Source: Myxacorys californica WJT36-NPBG1 (GTDB lineage: Bacteria > Cyanobacteriota > Cyanobacteriia > Leptolyngbyales > Leptolyngbyaceae). Taken from it: 62,549 nt of DNA. Position numbers and translations under genes: made by a program. Numbering within the stretch: position 1 is the stretch's first letter; each line of letters starts with the position of its first letter. This document shows positions 52,605 to 62,549 of the stretch, one piece after another. The notes under the pieces are model-generated. The model saw only the letters and a list, made by a program, of their open reading frames with translations. It was not told the DNA's origin and did no database searches. The stretch spans positions 1-62,549 of the forward strand of contig JAHHHO010000031.1 of the NCBI GenBank assembly GCA_019359315.1, given 5' to 3'.

Positions 52605-52832
52605 GTGTCTCATACGATTGTTACTAACATCTGCGAAGGCGTCGCCGATTGTGTCGATGCCTGTCCTGTTGCGTGCATCCATCCAGGCCCTAGCAAAAAT
52701 ACCAAAGGAACAGACTGGTACTGGATTGACTTCTCAACCTGTATCGATTGTGGAATTTGTTTGCAAGTTTGTCCGGTTGAAGGCGCGATCGTGCCCGAAG
52801 AACGCCCCGATTTGCAAAGCACACCGCAGTAA
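52605..52832 (+). CDS. 7Fe-type ferredoxin family protein
   Basis: 75 residues from GTG. First cysteine set C-x6-C-x3-C-x3-C in ICEGVADCVDACPVACIHPG, and a second C-x2-C-x2-C-x3-CP in CIDCGICLQVCPVEG. This is the pattern of dicluster ferredoxins that carry a 3Fe-4S plus a 4Fe-4S cluster. Not an antenna or photosystem PsaC, because the order differs. An electron donor of unknown partner. It is the gene after hisZ. Confidence 0.83.
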   Translation: MSHTIVTNICEGVADCVDACPVACIHPGPSKNTKGTDWYWIDFSTCIDCGICLQVCPVEGAIVPEERPDLQSTPQ

Positions 52833-52929
52833 ATTTATCCGTAAACACTAATGCAGGAGTGACGTTCAGTGTAGGAATCATTGATCGGTTGCTCCTTACT
52901 TCTCTAAACCGCTATGACCTCTAACCGCT

Positions 52930-53661
52930 ATGACAACCACGACTGCCCTGCTTGACGTTCAAAATGTTCACGCTGGCTACATCAAAGATTTGAACATTCT
53001 GCAAGGCATCAATATGCGGGTGTATCCTGGCGAGTTAGTTGCCATTATTGGTCCTAACGGAGCGGGTAAATCAACCCTTGCCAAAACAATCTTCGGACTA
53101 CTGACTCCAAACACGGGTAGCATTCAGTTCAAGGGACAAGCGATCGGGGGGCTGAAGTCGGATCAGATTGTGCGGCGAGGTATGTGCTACGTTCCGCAAC
53201 TGGCGAATGTATTTCCGTCGCTGAGTGTGGAAGAAAATTTAGAGATGGGCGCATTTGTGCGAGATGTTGCTCTCCAACCGCTCAAGGATGATATTTTTGC
53301 TCGGTTTCCGAGACTGGCAGAGCGGCGCAAGCAGCGAGCTGGAACGCTTTCAGGAGGAGAGCGCCAGATGTTGGCTTTGGGCAAGGCGCTGATGCTTAAA
53401 CCAAGTCTGTTGTTGCTCGATGAACCATCTGCCGCTTTGTCTCCCATTCTGGTGAGCACGGTATTCGAGCAAATCAAGCAGATTAATCAGGATGGGACAG
53501 CGATCGTACTGGTTGAGCAAAACGCCCGTAAAGCGTTAGAGATGGCAGATCGAGGCTATGTTTTAGAAGCAGGGCGCGATCGCTTTGAAGGCGCAGGCTC
53601 GGACTTACTGAATAATCCAAAAGTCGGTGAACTATATTTAGGAGCGGGCAAAGCTCATTAG
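52930..53661 (+). CDS. Branched-chain/urea-type ABC transporter ATPase (LivF-like)
   Basis: 243 residues. Walker A GPNGAGKST (residues ~39-47), Q-loop, signature LSGGERQ, Walker B LLLLDEPSA and a His-replaced switch region (VEQNARKALEMADRGYVLEAGR). LivF-type ATPases of neutral or branched amino acid uptake (Nat in cyanobacteria) are the closest. No permease or binding protein adjoins, so the set is split, as is common in cyanobacteria. Confidence 0.8.
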   Translation: MTTTTALLDVQNVHAGYIKDLNILQGINMRVYPGELVAIIGPNGAGKSTLAKTIFGLLTPNTGSIQFKGQAIGGLKSDQIVRRGMCYVPQLANVFPSLSVEENLEMGAFVRDVALQPLKDDIFARFPRLAERRKQRAGTLSGGERQMLALGKALMLKPSLLLLDEPSAALSPILVSTVFEQIKQINQDGTAIVLVEQNARKALEMADRGYVLEAGRDRFEGAGSDLLNNPKVGELYLGAGKAH

Positions 53662-53749
53662 CAATTGGCCTGCCTTCCCGTAGTTCTGTCGGTTGGCAAT
53701 GAGAAACCTGCACAAAAGTCTTGGATGTGTTGCAGCGAACAAGCCGTGT

Positions 53750-54598
53750 TTACGATTCGGTTGACATTGCAGTTTGTACAGCTTTCATGCTCGCCACTTG
53801 GTAAACGGCTTTAAAGTATTCCATTACCGCTTGAGTTTCCGCTGCATCCGCTTTCAACGGAATGGAACCTAACACATCCAAAATTGTCTCACTGGTTGGT
53901 GGAGGCGTGATGACAATGAGTGATGGTTCGAGTTGCTCTTGGTACTCCCAAAAGCGATCGCAGTTCAAGGGCGTAGGTCGAGGCGTCTTTGAGACAGACA
54001 CATTTTGATCTGACGACGGTGCTGCGGTTCCATCGGAGTTGCGCTCTGCGCTAATCGCGTCTCCCGCTCCCCGAATTTGGCGCAGGTCGGCAATGATTTG
54101 TTCTTTCGTTCGTCCTCTCAGTTGAAATAACACAAACGGATCTTCACTAAAGCGATCACCGAGTAAGTAATAGACTGCGCCAATGTGTTTACACGGATTC
54201 GCTGGATCAGGACACGAACAGCGACTATGAATATCAAATTTATTGAAGGGAAACAGGCTCAATCCGTTTGCCGTAAAGACATCTTCAATATTTTGCGGCA
54301 TTTCTCCCGCTAAAAGTTTTGCGGAGAAGATCGCGCGTTCTGCCATCGATTCAACAACATAACTCCACTGCTCATCGCTAAACGGATCGAGCGATAGAGA
54401 GACTTGGTAAGGTTCGGGAGCCGTGCCTTGAACGGCGGCGGTTACCTTTGCGCCTTCAAACTCAAGACTCAACACATTTCCTTCTCTAGCGTAGGTTCGC
54501 GCTCTGGCTAAGCGACGAATCCAGCCGAAAGATTCGAGAACATCGATCCAACGCTGTGCCCACCATTCGCGGCTTGGTTGAGAGTAGGAGTCAGTCAT
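53750..54598 (-). CDS. SWIM zinc-finger protein
   Basis: 282 residues. SWIM motif C-x-C-x(n)-C-x-H in FDIHSRCSCPDPANPCKHIGAVYYLL (about 131-156). Bacterial SWIM domains bind DNA, RNA or protein and often sit beside SNF2 helicases. An N-terminal part (about 30-110) contains ERAIFSAKLLAGEMPQNIED. The Gly/Ala/Ser linker and the C-terminal charged part are unknown. Downstream of the SNF2 gene by 155 bp, same strand. Confidence 0.83.
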   Translation of the reverse strand: MTDSYSQPSREWWAQRWIDVLESFGWIRRLARARTYAREGNVLSLEFEGAKVTAAVQGTAPEPYQVSLSLDPFSDEQWSYVVESMAERAIFSAKLLAGEMPQNIEDVFTANGLSLFPFNKFDIHSRCSCPDPANPCKHIGAVYYLLGDRFSEDPFVLFQLRGRTKEQIIADLRQIRGAGDAISAERNSDGTAAPSSDQNVSVSKTPRPTPLNCDRFWEYQEQLEPSLIVITPPPTSETILDVLGSIPLKADAAETQAVMEYFKAVYQVASMKAVQTAMSTES

Positions 54599-54753
54599 GA
54601 TGACAAGGATGAGGGATAAGGAGTGAGAATGTAGCTTGTGAAAAATAATGGTTTGCGAAAAATAATTGGGAACAAACAGCAGGGTTAACTTTAAAAGAAC
54701 ATGAATTAATTGAATTGTGAATCAGGGTGTAGATGATAGTGCAAACTCTGAAT

Positions 54754-57700
54754 TTATTCTTCGATGACAGCGCTGCGATCGAGTAATAGTAAGTTTCGCA
54801 GTTGGTCGGTGTTCAGTTCGGTTAGCCAATTCTCACCTGTTCCGACCACTTGTTCAGCTAACGCCTTTTTGCTCTCAATCATCTCGTGAATCCGCTCCTC
54901 TAGTGTTCCAGTACAGACAAATTTGTGAATTTGCACATTGCGAGTTTGTCCGATCCGAAAGACGCGATCGCTGGCCTGATTTTCGACCGCCGGATTCCAC
55001 CACCGATCGAAATGAAACACATGATTGGCTCGAGTTAAATTCAATCCGACGCCGCCCGCTTTGAGCGACAACAGAAAAATGCGCGGGCCTTGCGGGTCAT
55101 GCTGAAAACGATCGATCATCGCTTCTCGCTGTTTCTTCGATGTTCCGCCATATAAGAACAGCACTTCCCGCTCTAGCTGCCCTTCTAAATGCGATTTGAG
55201 CAGTTTGCCCCATTCTGCAAATTGTGTGAAGACAATTGCGCGATCGCCCTCGGCTACCGCTTCGTCTAACATCTCGTCTAAGCGCTGCAACTTTGCAGAT
55301 TGACTCCGAAACGGTCGGGTCGAAGCATTTCCTTCAGCATTGACTAACACGGGATGATTACAAACTTGCTTTAACTTCGTTAGCAGTGCCAAAATAATTC
55401 CTTTGCGTTGAATTCCTTGAGCCGATTCAATTTCTTCTAGTGATCGATCGACAATGGCTTGATACAACGCTGCTTGCTCAGCAGATAATCCACAAAAGAC
55501 GGTCATTTCTTGCTTTTCGGGCAAATCTTGGATGATCGTGCGATCGCTCTTGAGCCGTCGCAAAATAAAGGGCTGAACCAACGATCGTAGGGTCTGCAAC
55601 GAGGTCGAATCGCCGTAGCGCTCAATCGGAATTGCAAATCGACGCTGAAAGAAATTCCTTGGACCCAAATACCCTGGATTAAGAAAATCTAAGATCGACC
55701 ACAATTCCGACAGCCGATTCTCAACCGGCGTTCCAGTCAACGCGATCCGAAAATCTGCTTCAAGCTGTCTCACCGCTTGCGACTGCTTTGCCTCTGGATT
55801 TTTAATATTTTGCGCTTCGTCTAACACAACGCCTTGCCATGCCACAGTGGTCAAGGATTTGAGATCCCGATTCAGCAGGGCATAACTTGTGATAATTAGT
55901 GCATGCTGCTGTGCGGCTTTCGCAAACGCTTGTCCCTGAAGCCGCTTGTCGCCGTGATGCACGATCGCGCTGAGGGTTGGTGCAAACTTTTTCACTTCCC
56001 GTTCCCAGTTGCCCAAAACAGAGGTTGGGCAGACTAACAGAACCGGGCGCTCTAAGAGGTTTTGTTGCTTCAGGTGCAGCAAGAACGCAATGAACTGAAT
56101 CGTTTTACCGAGTCCCATATCGTCTGCAAGACAAGCACCCAGCCCCCACTTCTCCAGAAAAGCTAACCACGCCACCCCGCGTGATTGATAGGCTCTCAAT
56201 TCTCCTCGAAACTCCTTCGGTGTCTCGATTTCAGCTAGGGTTTGATTTCCCGTCAACGCAGTGACTAGCTCTTGCAAGCCTCCAGAGGCTTCAAAGCTCA
56301 CTACGGGAAGCTTCTCCATGGTTTGCGTATCACCCGTACTAATCCGCAAGGCATCTTCTAGCGATAGCGTAGTTTGATCTTTGCGAGCCGCAAAAAAGGA
56401 TTGAGCAGCGCGAATGTCTTGCGATCGCAGTTCTACCCATTCGCCGTTAATCTCTACCAATGGCATATTCTGCGCCACCAAGCGATCGAACTGCGCCTTT
56501 GACAAACTGTGTCCGCCAATCGACAACTCCCACTCAAAATTGAGCAAACTCTGCAATCCTAATCGGTCTTGCTTGCGCCGAGTCGAAGTCGAAGCTCGAA
56601 TCTTTAGCCCCAACCGATTTGCCCAGCCGCCGCGCTCTGCCAAACTCGGCGGCAAAATTACGCCAAGTCCGCTATCTTGCAGCCGCCACGCTACATTCAT
56701 AATGAAGTCATAGGCTTGCGTTGGCTCAAGCAGGCAGCGCTGCGGACGCACATCTTCTAGGCTCGATTCGATTAAAGGATATAACCGTGAGGCTAAGCCC
56801 AGCCCCATCAACAACGTCTCTTGAGGATGCTCGATCACGCGACCTGCATAAATAAAACGCTCCACCGGATTTTGCCAAATCACAGGGGCACGAATGATCA
56901 AGTCAGCATCATCGACTGCTTGCAAGTAATACTCTAGAATCCAATCTCGTTGACCCGGGGCAGGTGGAACGAGCGCAAAACACACCCGAAACTGATCGGT
57001 TTGATAGTCCGCGATCGGAGCTTTCCAAATCGCCAGTACGGGGGCTAACGAATCAACAGCAGAGCGATCAACGTCAGGGATTGGGCCTCTTAGTCCTTGC
57101 AGCCAAGATTTAATCGAACCTATCCCGGTGGGTAAGGGGGAGGCTGTGGCAGTTCCTCGGATCTGCTCATCGATCATGTGGTTGAGAAAATCAAGCAGTA
57201 GCGACTTCGGCTCAAGGGGTAACTGAATCGACAGGTCTTCCCGCTCCGGCTGATAGGTGCGACAGACAGACGGCATCTGCCGGACAAATTGTCTCAGTCG
57301 CGCCTGATCGGTCGAGCTGTCGAGCAACACTTCCCACCGCGCGATCGCACGATCGTCCTCAATCATTAATCCCGGCAAAAACTTCGATCGCGCTAATAAA
57401 TCCAATGCCCATCGCGCGATGTGTGACCAATAGCGCAACTCGTCACCCAAAAACGTATCCTCTCCGCTCGGCAATCCTAACGGCAGCGAATTCAAAAATT
57501 GAAACGCTTCTATTGGCGTTAAGCACAGCCCCTTAACCCGCCAAGGATGCAGAGTAATATCGGCAGACGCAAGCTCGGACGCCGATAAAAGTGGAACGAA
57601 ATTATGGGTTGGCAATGCAATCACCTGAGTTTGCCACTCACCGATTGGCTCTGCTGCACTCTTCCGTCCTCGCTTTGGCACGTCTTCAACTAGTTTGTCA

Positions 57701-57918
57701 AATATAGGGAGATTCAATCGCTTGTCAGCATGAAGCGGTTTCAAGAACTCCAATAGATCTTTTTGACCCATCTCAAAAGGATGACTCAGAACTGTATTCG
57801 GTTCTGGCTGAACTGAATCCTCTAGACGCCGCCACGTCTCGCCCCACAAAAATAGGCTCCCTCTCCTTGGGCTACCTTTGTCCTGACCTTGCAACCAGCT
57901 ACCGTGTAAGACTGCCAT
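54754..57918 (-). CDS. SNF2-family helicase (HepA/RapA-like)
   Basis: 1054 residues. SWI2/SNF2 translocase: LADDMGLGKTIQFIAFLLHL (Walker A, about 600-620), DEAQNIKNPE (II), TGTPVENRLSELWSILDFLNPGYLG (III), then the C-terminal RecA half with GVGLNLTRANHVFHFDRWWNPAVENQASDRVFRIGQ (V/VI). The first ~560 residues are an N-terminal region seen in bacterial HepA-like proteins, including a DUF3670-like stretch. A partner of the SWIM protein; the likely role is nucleic acid or chromatin remodelling, or stress repair. Start: ATG 57916-57918. Confidence 0.85.
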   Translation of the reverse strand: MAVLHGSWLQGQDKGSPRRGSLFLWGETWRRLEDSVQPEPNTVLSHPFEMGQKDLLEFLKPLHADKRLNLPIFDKLVEDVPKRGRKSAAEPIGEWQTQVIALPTHNFVPLLSASELASADITLHPWRVKGLCLTPIEAFQFLNSLPLGLPSGEDTFLGDELRYWSHIARWALDLLARSKFLPGLMIEDDRAIARWEVLLDSSTDQARLRQFVRQMPSVCRTYQPEREDLSIQLPLEPKSLLLDFLNHMIDEQIRGTATASPLPTGIGSIKSWLQGLRGPIPDVDRSAVDSLAPVLAIWKAPIADYQTDQFRVCFALVPPAPGQRDWILEYYLQAVDDADLIIRAPVIWQNPVERFIYAGRVIEHPQETLLMGLGLASRLYPLIESSLEDVRPQRCLLEPTQAYDFIMNVAWRLQDSGLGVILPPSLAERGGWANRLGLKIRASTSTRRKQDRLGLQSLLNFEWELSIGGHSLSKAQFDRLVAQNMPLVEINGEWVELRSQDIRAAQSFFAARKDQTTLSLEDALRISTGDTQTMEKLPVVSFEASGGLQELVTALTGNQTLAEIETPKEFRGELRAYQSRGVAWLAFLEKWGLGACLADDMGLGKTIQFIAFLLHLKQQNLLERPVLLVCPTSVLGNWEREVKKFAPTLSAIVHHGDKRLQGQAFAKAAQQHALIITSYALLNRDLKSLTTVAWQGVVLDEAQNIKNPEAKQSQAVRQLEADFRIALTGTPVENRLSELWSILDFLNPGYLGPRNFFQRRFAIPIERYGDSTSLQTLRSLVQPFILRRLKSDRTIIQDLPEKQEMTVFCGLSAEQAALYQAIVDRSLEEIESAQGIQRKGIILALLTKLKQVCNHPVLVNAEGNASTRPFRSQSAKLQRLDEMLDEAVAEGDRAIVFTQFAEWGKLLKSHLEGQLEREVLFLYGGTSKKQREAMIDRFQHDPQGPRIFLLSLKAGGVGLNLTRANHVFHFDRWWNPAVENQASDRVFRIGQTRNVQIHKFVCTGTLEERIHEMIESKKALAEQVVGTGENWLTELNTDQLRNLLLLDRSAVIEE

Positions 57919-58493
57919 TCGAGCTTCAAATCTCCGCGGTGGACTTCAAAAATGGGGAACGAAATTGTGTTGTATTGGATGTCCCAATCCCAATTTGACT
58001 CATGGAGCGACAGAGGGTGCCGATCCCGTAGAACTTCGCGATCGCGAAGCGCCGCTGGACAACTCCATCTTATTGAGATCTTATCGAGCTACTTCAGCGT
58101 TCTCGTACTTCTGCTACAGACTGTAATGGTGTGCTAACCAATAGCCTAAATTATTAATAAAAATTAAATTTCTACACAAATAACAATCAGAGGAATGCAA
58201 CCTAACGTGATACCAATTGCAATGTGTCGCACTAGACTTTAAATTTGCAGCAACACAAAGCCTCTCTAAACAATCCTACAGCATGAGCATCTTTGTCTGA
58301 GCCTGCGCGTGTCGCAAAAGCTTCTCTTCTCAATTCGATTAAAACCTTTCTAAAGAATCGATTTAGGGTGGCAAAAATGTAGCTGAGATGCGTGCATATT
58401 CTTCAACAATTGCCGACAAAGAAAGCCGCATTAATCTATCAATGCTAGGATTGCCTCAGTACGAAAAAGAACAAGAAAGGAAAGGAACACTTC
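57919..58493. other. 575-bp intergenic region before pnp
   Basis: No supported gene. It should carry divergent promoters for the SNF2 gene and pnp. A HIP1-centred 16-bp palindrome CTTCGCGATCGCGAAG lies near 58035-58050. The last part (about 58400-58493) is A/G-rich and ends in the ribosome site GGAAAGGAA. Leader folding, as for enterobacterial pnp autocontrol, was not seen. Confidence 0.45.
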
Positions 58494-60644
58494 ATGCAAG
58501 AGTTCGAGAAGTCAATATCCTTTGATGGTAGGGATATTCGACTCAAAGTTGGAATGTTAGCCCCCCAAGCCGGAGGATCGGTCTTAATTCAATCAGAAGA
58601 TACGGCAGTTTTAGTGGCAGCAACCCGTGCGAGTGGGAGAGAAGGAATTGATTTCCTTCCATTGCTGGTTGATTACGAAGAGCGGATGTACGCTGGAGGA
58701 CGCATACCCGGTGGAATTTTCAAACGTGAAGGACGCCCCCCCGAAAAATCGGTCCTCACGAGCCGCTTGATTGACCGTCCGATGCGCCCCTTATTTCCGT
58801 CCTGGTTGCGTGATGATATTCAAATTGTCGCCACGACTCTGTCTATGGACGAGCGCGTCCCCCCCGATGTATTAGCGGTTACGGGAGCCTCGATCGCAAC
58901 ATTACTGGCCAAAATTCCGTTCAACGGACCAATGGCTGCCGTGCGCGTCGGCTTAGTAGGCGACGATTTTATTATCAATCCCACGTTTGAGGAAATTGAA
59001 ACAGGCGACTTAGATTTAGTAGTCGCCGGATCTCCCGATGGCGTGATCATGGTCGAAGCGCGATCAAATCAGCTACCCGAAGCTGACATGATTGAGGCGA
59101 TCGACTTCGGATACGAAGCGGTGCGTGATCTAATTCAGGCTCAGCGTGAGTTTATCGCCGCCCTTGGCATTGAAATGGTCCAGGAAGAAGCTCCGAAAGC
59201 TGATCCGACGCTGGAAGATTTCATCCGCGATCGCGTTACGGCTCCGGTGAAAGAAGTCTTAGTCCGCTTTGAGAAAGATAAGACTGTCCGCGACGCGGCG
59301 TTGGATGAAATCAAGGAAACGGTTGTTCAAGCGATCGTGGAACTGCCGGAAGACGACGCTGTGAAAGTGGCGGCAAGCGAAAATCCAAAAGTGCTGAGCA
59401 ACACCTTCAAGTCCGTCACCAAAGCCCTGATGCGGCGTCAAATCGTGGAAGACGGGATGCGCGTCGATGGTCGCAAGCTCGATGAAGTCCGCCCCATTTC
59501 TTGCTTTGTTGGTGTCCTGCCAAAGCGAGTTCACGGCACAGGTTTATTCAATCGCGGACTGACTCAGGTGCTGTCTGTCGCTACCCTTGGCAGTCCGGGA
59601 GAGGCCCAAAATTTGTTGGATGATTTCCATCCCGACGCTCAGAAGCGCTACATCCACCACTACAATTTCCCGCCCTACTCTGTCGGTGAAACTCGCCCGA
59701 TGCGCTCGCCCGGTCGGCGCGAAATTGGTCACGGGGCATTGGCTGAGCGATCGCTGCTGCCCGTGCTGCCGCCCAAAGAAGAGTTCCCTTATGTGATTCG
59801 CGTCGTTTCAGAGGTGCTATCGTCTAACGGTTCTACCTCGATGGGTTCGGTCTGCGCTTCGACGTTAGCGCTGATGGATGCAGGCGTTCCGATTGTCAAA
59901 CCCGTGAGCGGTGCAGCAATGGGTCTGATCAAAGAAGGCGAAGAAATCCGCATCTTGACCGACATTCAGGGCATGGAAGACTTCCTGGGCGACATGGATT
60001 TCAAAGTCGCTGGAACTGATACGGGCATCAACGCGCTGCAACTTGATATGAAAATTACTGGGTTGCCGATGGAAGTGATTGCCGATGCAATCAATCAGGC
60101 AAAACCAGCGCGTCTGCACATTCTGAGCAAAATGCTCGAAGCGATCGACCAGCCTCGTGCGGAAATGTCACCCTATGCGCCTCGCCTCCTCACGATCAAA
60201 ATTGATCCAGACATGATTGGTTTGGTGATTGGCCCGGGTGGTAAAACGATCAAAGGCATCACCGAAGAGACAGGAGCCAAGATCGACATTGATGATGATG
60301 GAACTGTTACGGTTTCTGCGATTGACGGTGAAAAAGCAAAACGCGCCAGAAGTATTATCCAAGGCATGACGCGCAAGCTAAATGCAGGTGATACGTTTGC
60401 AGGCAAAGTGACTCGAATTATTCCAATCGGAGCCTTTGTCGAGTTTCTTCCTGGCAAAGAAGGTATGGTTCATATCTCGCAACTTGCTGACCACCGGGTT
60501 GGCAAGGTTGAAGATGAAGTCGCCGTTGGGGATGAAGTCGTGGTCAAGATTCGAGAAATCGACAATCGCGGCAGAGTTAACCTAACTCGATTGGGTATCC
60601 ATCCTGATGACGCGACTGCCGCTCGCGAAGTCGTGGCGGGTTAA
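58494..60644 (+). CDS. pnp: Polyribonucleotide nucleotidyltransferase (PNPase)
   Basis: 716 residues. Phosphorolytic 3'-5' exoribonuclease and, in cyanobacteria, the enzyme that adds poly(A)-like tails. Two RNase PH-like domains (about 10-140 and 320-470: [28 protein letters not shown] and [23 protein letters not shown]), KH domain (about 560-615, [20 protein letters not shown]) and S1 (about 625-695). Full length. A Rho-independent terminator follows. Confidence 0.95.
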   Translation: MQEFEKSISFDGRDIRLKVGMLAPQAGGSVLIQSEDTAVLVAATRASGREGIDFLPLLVDYEERMYAGGRIPGGIFKREGRPPEKSVLTSRLIDRPMRPLFPSWLRDDIQIVATTLSMDERVPPDVLAVTGASIATLLAKIPFNGPMAAVRVGLVGDDFIINPTFEEIETGDLDLVVAGSPDGVIMVEARSNQLPEADMIEAIDFGYEAVRDLIQAQREFIAALGIEMVQEEAPKADPTLEDFIRDRVTAPVKEVLVRFEKDKTVRDAALDEIKETVVQAIVELPEDDAVKVAASENPKVLSNTFKSVTKALMRRQIVEDGMRVDGRKLDEVRPISCFVGVLPKRVHGTGLFNRGLTQVLSVATLGSPGEAQNLLDDFHPDAQKRYIHHYNFPPYSVGETRPMRSPGRREIGHGALAERSLLPVLPPKEEFPYVIRVVSEVLSSNGSTSMGSVCASTLALMDAGVPIVKPVSGAAMGLIKEGEEIRILTDIQGMEDFLGDMDFKVAGTDTGINALQLDMKITGLPMEVIADAINQAKPARLHILSKMLEAIDQPRAEMSPYAPRLLTIKIDPDMIGLVIGPGGKTIKGITEETGAKIDIDDDGTVTVSAIDGEKAKRARSIIQGMTRKLNAGDTFAGKVTRIIPIGAFVEFLPGKEGMVHISQLADHRVGKVEDEVAVGDEVVVKIREIDNRGRVNLTRLGIHPDDATAAREVVAG

Positions 60645-60672
60645 TTACTCATCTAGTGAATTGATTGATTCG

Positions 60673-60710
60673 ATCGCTCTCTAGCCGTTGAGGTTGGGGA
60701 GCGATTTTTT
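60673..60710 (+). terminator. Rho-independent terminator of pnp
   Basis: ATCGCTCTC (60673-60681) pairs with GGGAGCGAT (60697-60705, one G-T pair), and a T6 run follows. Confidence 0.7.
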
Positions 60711-60966
60711 GCAAGCTCTGAAGCGATTAGCGCAAAGCTCAACTGTAAAGCAACTAGAAGATTTCAAGGACTACCTGTGACTTTAAATTGCTAGCGATTA
60801 GAACACTTGAGAATTGTTTCAGAACTTTCCTTTCACCACAAAGATTCGTTTGCTCGATTACTGATTGCTCAAGCGGGGTCTAAAGATTGGTTACTTCTAG
60901 GTGGCGACTCGATTTTTGCTCGCTATTCTATCAGATTACTTTAGTAGAGAAGTTTTGTTTGAATCT

Positions 60967-61008
60967 AATAAAAAAGGGACTGCGATCGATTGCAGTCCCT
61001 TTTTTATT
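60967..61008 (-). terminator. Strong terminator of the psbDC operon
   Basis: 17-bp perfect arms (60967-60983 and 60992-61008) with 8-nt loop. GGGACTGC/GCAGTCCC core with flanking A and T runs. It works on either strand; here it lies 18 bp after the psbC stop (minus strand). Confidence 0.85.
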
Positions 61009-61025
61009 CACCTAATTAACTAAAA

Positions 61026-62549
<1,524 letters not shown>

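Larger units (their letters stand above)
60645..61025. other. 381-bp convergent intergenic region
   Basis: Between convergent pnp and psbC. Holds the pnp terminator and the strong psbC terminator (60967-61008). The middle 250 bp contain no gene. Confidence 0.55.

Noticed and set aside
57952-58137. 61-residue frame upstream of pnp
   Set aside because: Arg/Ser-rich, runs through a HIP1 palindrome, and has no ribosome site.

Overview
The window is chromosomal DNA of a cyanobacterium, probably Leptolyngbya-like. The evidence is photosystem II genes (psbC complete, end of psbD), a single-domain carotenoid protein of the OCP family, a FurA-type regulator, the group 2 sigma factor SigC, BciB, DesA, a Ycf46-type AAA protein, and the octamer GCGATCGC (HIP1) throughout. 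Genus is inferred from gene style only. No phage, plasmid, CRISPR array or rRNA was seen. One likely transposase fragment lies at the left edge.

Layout. 1-1583: probable transposase tail, orphan Nif11-leader RiPP precursor, and about 1 kb of gene-poor DNA. 1584-4955: sigC, furA, and two envelope proteins (double peptidoglycan-binding plus SPOR-like; SH3). 4999-9973 (minus): rpmH-rnpA-PH protein-yidC-khpB-yceD with ycf46 after it, covering ribosome, RNase P and membrane-insertion functions. 10076-18296: DUF2808 protein, DUF2075 helicase with a nuclease-like N-terminus, lipoprotein, DUF3352 protein, cofH coupled to a KaiB-fold protein, and fetB. 18421-24920: DegT aminotransferase, AarF/UbiB kinase, TPR protein, and an orthocaspase homologue that has lost both catalytic residues. 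25080-33789: secreted protein, desA, GH31 glucosidase, two SDRs, divergent helical carotenoid protein, a 970-bp non-coding stretch, and a CmpR/NdhR-like LysR regulator. 33887-43208: bciB, response regulator, NUDIX, DUF3531, a kinase-bioD-aminotransferase operon, and aroE-minE-minD. 43209-44391: non-coding repeat-rich block. 44392-53661: rpsU, a GTPase, nnrD/E, three tRNAs (Tyr, Thr, Ser), 2Fe-2S ferredoxin, IMPase, a J-domain/TPR protein overlapping hisZ, 7Fe-type ferredoxin and a LivF-type ATPase. 53750-57918: SWIM-SNF2 pair. 58494-end: pnp, then psbC and the end of psbD on the opposite strand.

Most of the window is ordinary housekeeping DNA. The parts that deserve a second look are: (1) a KaiB-domain protein translationally coupled to the deazaflavin synthase subunit CofH; (2) the Tyr/Asn pseudo-orthocaspase; (3) five unrelated long perfect hairpins or palindromes with 17-30 bp arms in intergenic or degenerate DNA, plus an exact 2 x 92-bp tandem duplication and a 19-bp inverted-repeat element upstream of minD; (4) the orphan three-cysteine RiPP precursor beside the transposase remnant; (5) the SWIM-SNF2 pair and the nuclease-DUF2075 protein, both of types that can act on nucleic acids. 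I found no complete new multi-gene system that I could defend. The KaiB-CofH pair and the palindromes are the best candidates.
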